A DNA stretch of 45,987 nucleotides from the NCBI RefSeq assembly GCF_009797935.1, contig NZ_VOLC01000032.1:1-45987 (forward strand), in the 5' to 3' direction. A model generated the notes under the pieces. That model was not told the origin of the DNA and did no database searches. It saw nothing but the letters and a program-made list of their open reading frames with translations. The position numbers and the translations under genes are program-made. The stretch is from Lunatibacter salilacus. GTDB lineage: Bacteria > Bacteroidota > Bacteroidia > Cytophagales > Cyclobacteriaceae. Numbering within the stretch: the first letter of the stretch is position 1; each line of letters opens with the position of its first letter. Shown piece by piece: positions 43,699 to 45,987 of this stretch.

Positions 43699-45756
43699 CT
43701 ACCAAATCCCTTCCTCCTCCAGCCTTTCCTGAATTTTCCGGTTATTTCGCCAAAACTTGGATTCTATTTCGTCCATGATTTTTTTGAATTCGGGAAGGTG
43801 CTTGATGTCGTCCAGGATTGGATCCATCGTGAGGAAAAGGATAATCCAAAACTGGATATTGTCCTCCTTTGAAAACTGTCTAAGGTAATCCATGCCTTTT
43901 GCTGTCTCCCCGATGTGAAAATAATACATTCCTAGCGCCAATTCCCGGTAAACGGTCTCGTTGTTCTCAAAGAAATCTCTGCAACTCTCGATAAATTCCT
44001 TGCCTTTTTGCTCCATCCCTACTTTTTCATAGACGATACCTATGATCATGTGTTCATGTATGTAGACATCCAACCCGAGGGTTTCACGAAGCCGAATAAA
44101 TCGTTCGTAATATTGGTGGGCATCTTCATATTCTCTTAGGTAATAGCTAACTTTGCCCAAGTCCTGCAAAATATCAAACCTAAAGGTGTCTTTTTCGAAT
44201 TCAACCTTTAAGAGTTCACGGGTCTGATGGAGGTCTTTGTCATTGGCGTGTAGGACAAACGCACGGACGTAGTTGGAGAAAGGATTGGCAGGATAGAGCT
44301 CAAGGGATTTGTCAAGGTATTCCAAAGACTTGTCAATGAATCCGGCTTGAATCAGCGCGTTGCCCAGTCTTAAGTAGGAAAAGCTGGTGGTGACAGAATC
44401 TCCTGACCCTGTATCTAAGCGTAGCCCTTTCAAGGCATATTCAAGGTATTTTCCAGTATTTGGCATGTAATTGCCGTAATAGTCCGCCAACATACCAAGT
44501 ATCTGCGTTGAGTTTGGATTATATTCCAGCCCTTTTTCCAAATAAGGCAATGCTTCGGAATATTCCGTTTTTTGCATGTAATACATGGCTTTGGCGGTAT
44601 GACTTTCACCTAATTTGGGATCATATAAAAATGCTTTGTCCGCATTACTACCAAGCTCATCCAGGTATTGCTTCTCCGTTCTGAAATAATCCAGGTAATA
44701 ATATGCCATTGAGCTACAGGCATACGCAAGCGCAAAATCGGGATCCAAGTCGATTGCCTGCTGGAAAAATTCCAATGACTTTCGGTGATTGTCATCATTG
44801 CGTGTATTTAGAAGTCCGACTCCCTTTAGAAACAAATCATAAGCCTCAGCATTTGTCGTGGGGATTTTTTCTATTCGCTGTATTTCTTCGGGGGAAATAA
44901 ATACCTGTATCTCGGCTACGATGTCCTTTGAAATTTCTTGCTGCAAATCAAAAATATCGTCTGCCTCCCTTCGATACTGTTTGCTCCACAGGTGTCTGTC
45001 TGTAGCCCCATCAACGAGCTGTATATTCAGCACGATCTTGTCGCCCATTTTTTGTCCGCTTCCCTCAACAAAATAATTGACATTGAGTTCTTCGGCAATT
45101 TCCGGAATAGACTTGCTACTATTTCTGTACTTTTCGGCAGAAGTCCGGCTGAGTACTTTTAGGTTTTTGATTTTCTGAAGGTTATTGAGTGTGGCTTCCA
45201 TCAGGCCATTGATAAGATAGACATTGCTGGAGTCCGCACTGTCGTTTTTGAAGGGTAGGACTAAAATGGATTTTTCGGATTCCATAATATTTTCCTTGGG
45301 CCATTGCCACCACACCAACCCGGCCATTATCAAAATACCTACAGTTAAAGCAAACATTGCCCATGGTATCTGCTTTTTGTTAATAAATTCAGTATTTAAT
45401 TCCGGCAAATCATTTATTGTCCTTTTACCAACTTCCCCCGGAGGATAGCCATAATGTTCCCTGAAACATTTGATAAAATAAGAGGTGCTATTAAACCCCA
45501 CCTGATGGGACACTTCTGAAACGTTAAGCGATGTGGTTTTCAGTAATTCCATCCCCCGCTGTAGTCTGGCCTGACTGATTAGTTGGCTAACGGAGATATT
45601 GGTGGCTTTCTTGACTTTTCTAAGCAGGTTAGACCTGCTCATATTCATGGCCTCCGCAAGTTCGGAAACGCCAAATTCCTCCCGAGCAAAATTCTGTTCA
45701 ACCTTGCTGTTTAATTGGTTCAAAAATTCCTTGTCCGGATTTAAAAAATCGCCCAT
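43699..45756 (-). CDS. AraC-type HTH / membrane / TolB-like / TPR regulator
   Basis: A 685-residue one-piece signalling protein. Residues ~25-110 are an AraC-type DNA-binding domain (VSELAEAMNMSRSNLLRKVKK, VSEVSHQVGFNSTSYFIKCFREHYGYPPGEV). A membrane helix follows at ~132-151. Beyond it, residues ~162-280 form a TolB/FlgO-like domain (SILVLPFKNDS, NVNYFVEGSGQKMGDKIVLNIQLVDGATDRHLW) and then TPR repeats. The DNA-binding part is cytosolic and the rest periplasmic, so it would sense envelope signals directly. The serine beta-lactamase-like gene downstream, in the same direction, is a likely target or partner. Confidence 0.88.
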   Translation of the reverse strand: MGDFLNPDKEFLNQLNSKVEQNFAREEFGVSELAEAMNMSRSNLLRKVKKATNISVSQLISQARLQRGMELLKTTSLNVSEVSHQVGFNSTSYFIKCFREHYGYPPGEVGKRTINDLPELNTEFINKKQIPWAMFALTVGILIMAGLVWWQWPKENIMESEKSILVLPFKNDSADSSNVYLINGLMEATLNNLQKIKNLKVLSRTSAEKYRNSSKSIPEIAEELNVNYFVEGSGQKMGDKIVLNIQLVDGATDRHLWSKQYRREADDIFDLQQEISKDIVAEIQVFISPEEIQRIEKIPTTNAEAYDLFLKGVGLLNTRNDDNHRKSLEFFQQAIDLDPDFALAYACSSMAYYYLDYFRTEKQYLDELGSNADKAFLYDPKLGESHTAKAMYYMQKTEYSEALPYLEKGLEYNPNSTQILGMLADYYGNYMPNTGKYLEYALKGLRLDTGSGDSVTTSFSYLRLGNALIQAGFIDKSLEYLDKSLELYPANPFSNYVRAFVLHANDKDLHQTRELLKVEFEKDTFRFDILQDLGKVSYYLREYEDAHQYYERFIRLRETLGLDVYIHEHMIIGIVYEKVGMEQKGKEFIESCRDFFENNETVYRELALGMYYFHIGETAKGMDYLRQFSKEDNIQFWIILFLTMDPILDDIKHLPEFKKIMDEIESKFWRNNRKIQERLEEEGIW

Positions 45757-45844
45757 ATGTTTGAGTGCTTTGTTTAAAGCTTCTTAACTTATTTGGTCAG
45801 TTGCGAATGAATTAATTGACGTGAAGTTAGGCTTTCCATAGGTA

Positions 45845-45987
45845 ATTTCATGTGTTTATAATTGTTTTTTAATGGCCACATGGAATCTCGCAATTATAAT
45901 CATCCCTCCGTGCGTCGCCTGCGTCATGCTCGATTTCATGTGTTTATAATTGTTTTTTAATGGCCACATGGAATCTCGCAATTATAA
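45845..45987 (+). repeat. Dispersed intergenic element, tandem copies at window end
   Basis: An 88-bp unit starting ATTTCATGTGTTTATAATTG occurs at 45845 and again at 45933, the second cut by the window edge. Each carries TTATAATTGTTTTTTAATGG, CCACATGGAATCTCGCA, and the first also ATCATCC, a variable centre and TCATGCTCGATTTCATG. The array probably continues to the right. It lies upstream of the AraC-TolB-TPR gene. Confidence 0.9.

Overview
The window looks like a chromosome segment of a Bacteroidota bacterium, most likely a Cytophagia/Cyclobacteriaceae-type genome. This is inferred from AT-leaning base use, starts without clear Shine-Dalgarno sequences, FtsX/MacB-type permeases in tandem, a 6-bladed beta-propeller lipoprotein, DUF6157, DUF1761, DUF2975-HTH and DinB genes, and several short ECF sigma factors. 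No rRNA, tRNA, transposase, integrase or CRISPR was seen.

Left part (1-9.2 kb): a 103-bp tandem repeat array, a GHL6-type glycoside-hydrolase-like protein, two large ABC-type permeases, and two broken genes facing each other (a choloylglycine-hydrolase-type N-terminus and the C-terminal part of a DUF4038/apiosidase-like glycosidase). The two stumps meet tail to tail, which marks a rearrangement scar.

Centre (9.2-22.7 kb): the most interesting part. A multi-branched potential RNA leader precedes a 49-codon gene whose product has a short leader and a 26-residue tail of SSX triplets (19 Ser, plus Cys, Asp and Glu). After a hairpin come genes for a kinase with an N-terminal PqqD/RRE-like region, a C39 peptidase-ABC exporter, an HlyD adaptor, a TolC-like channel and a PP2C phosphatase, overlapping or nearly touching. 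There is no lanthipeptide lyase or cyclase. I read this as a RiPP-like pathway that makes, exports and possibly reversibly phosphorylates a serine-rich peptide. Next to it lie a lipoprotein with 24 consecutive Asp between two Cys, a secreted membrane-anchored TPR-CHAT protease, and a convergent operon of ECF sigma factor, membrane anti-sigma-like protein and acidic lipoprotein. The peptide chemistry (phospho-SSX, poly-Asp) suggests cation or mineral binding; the CHAT/sigma pairing suggests a proteolytic signalling branch.

Right part (22.7-46 kb): ordinary housekeeping and accessory genes. These are an envelope group (outer-membrane barrel, YceI, D15-like barrel, ATP-grasp), DinB-like proteins, a mercuric-reductase-like flavoprotein, an NRDE protein, an ECF sigma with mini anti-sigma, methionine aminopeptidase, a DUF433 antitoxin with a decayed DUF5615 toxin, a SprT-like protein, a beta-propeller lipoprotein, a PRC-barrel protein, an epimerase, HTH-DUF2975, a serine beta-lactamase-like/TPR protein and a membrane-bound AraC-TolB-TPR regulator. 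Small pseudogene scars sit at 27.7-28.2 kb and 34.5-34.8 kb. A short inverted-repeat-ended intergenic element occurs at 20.4 kb, 23.2 kb and in tandem at the right end.
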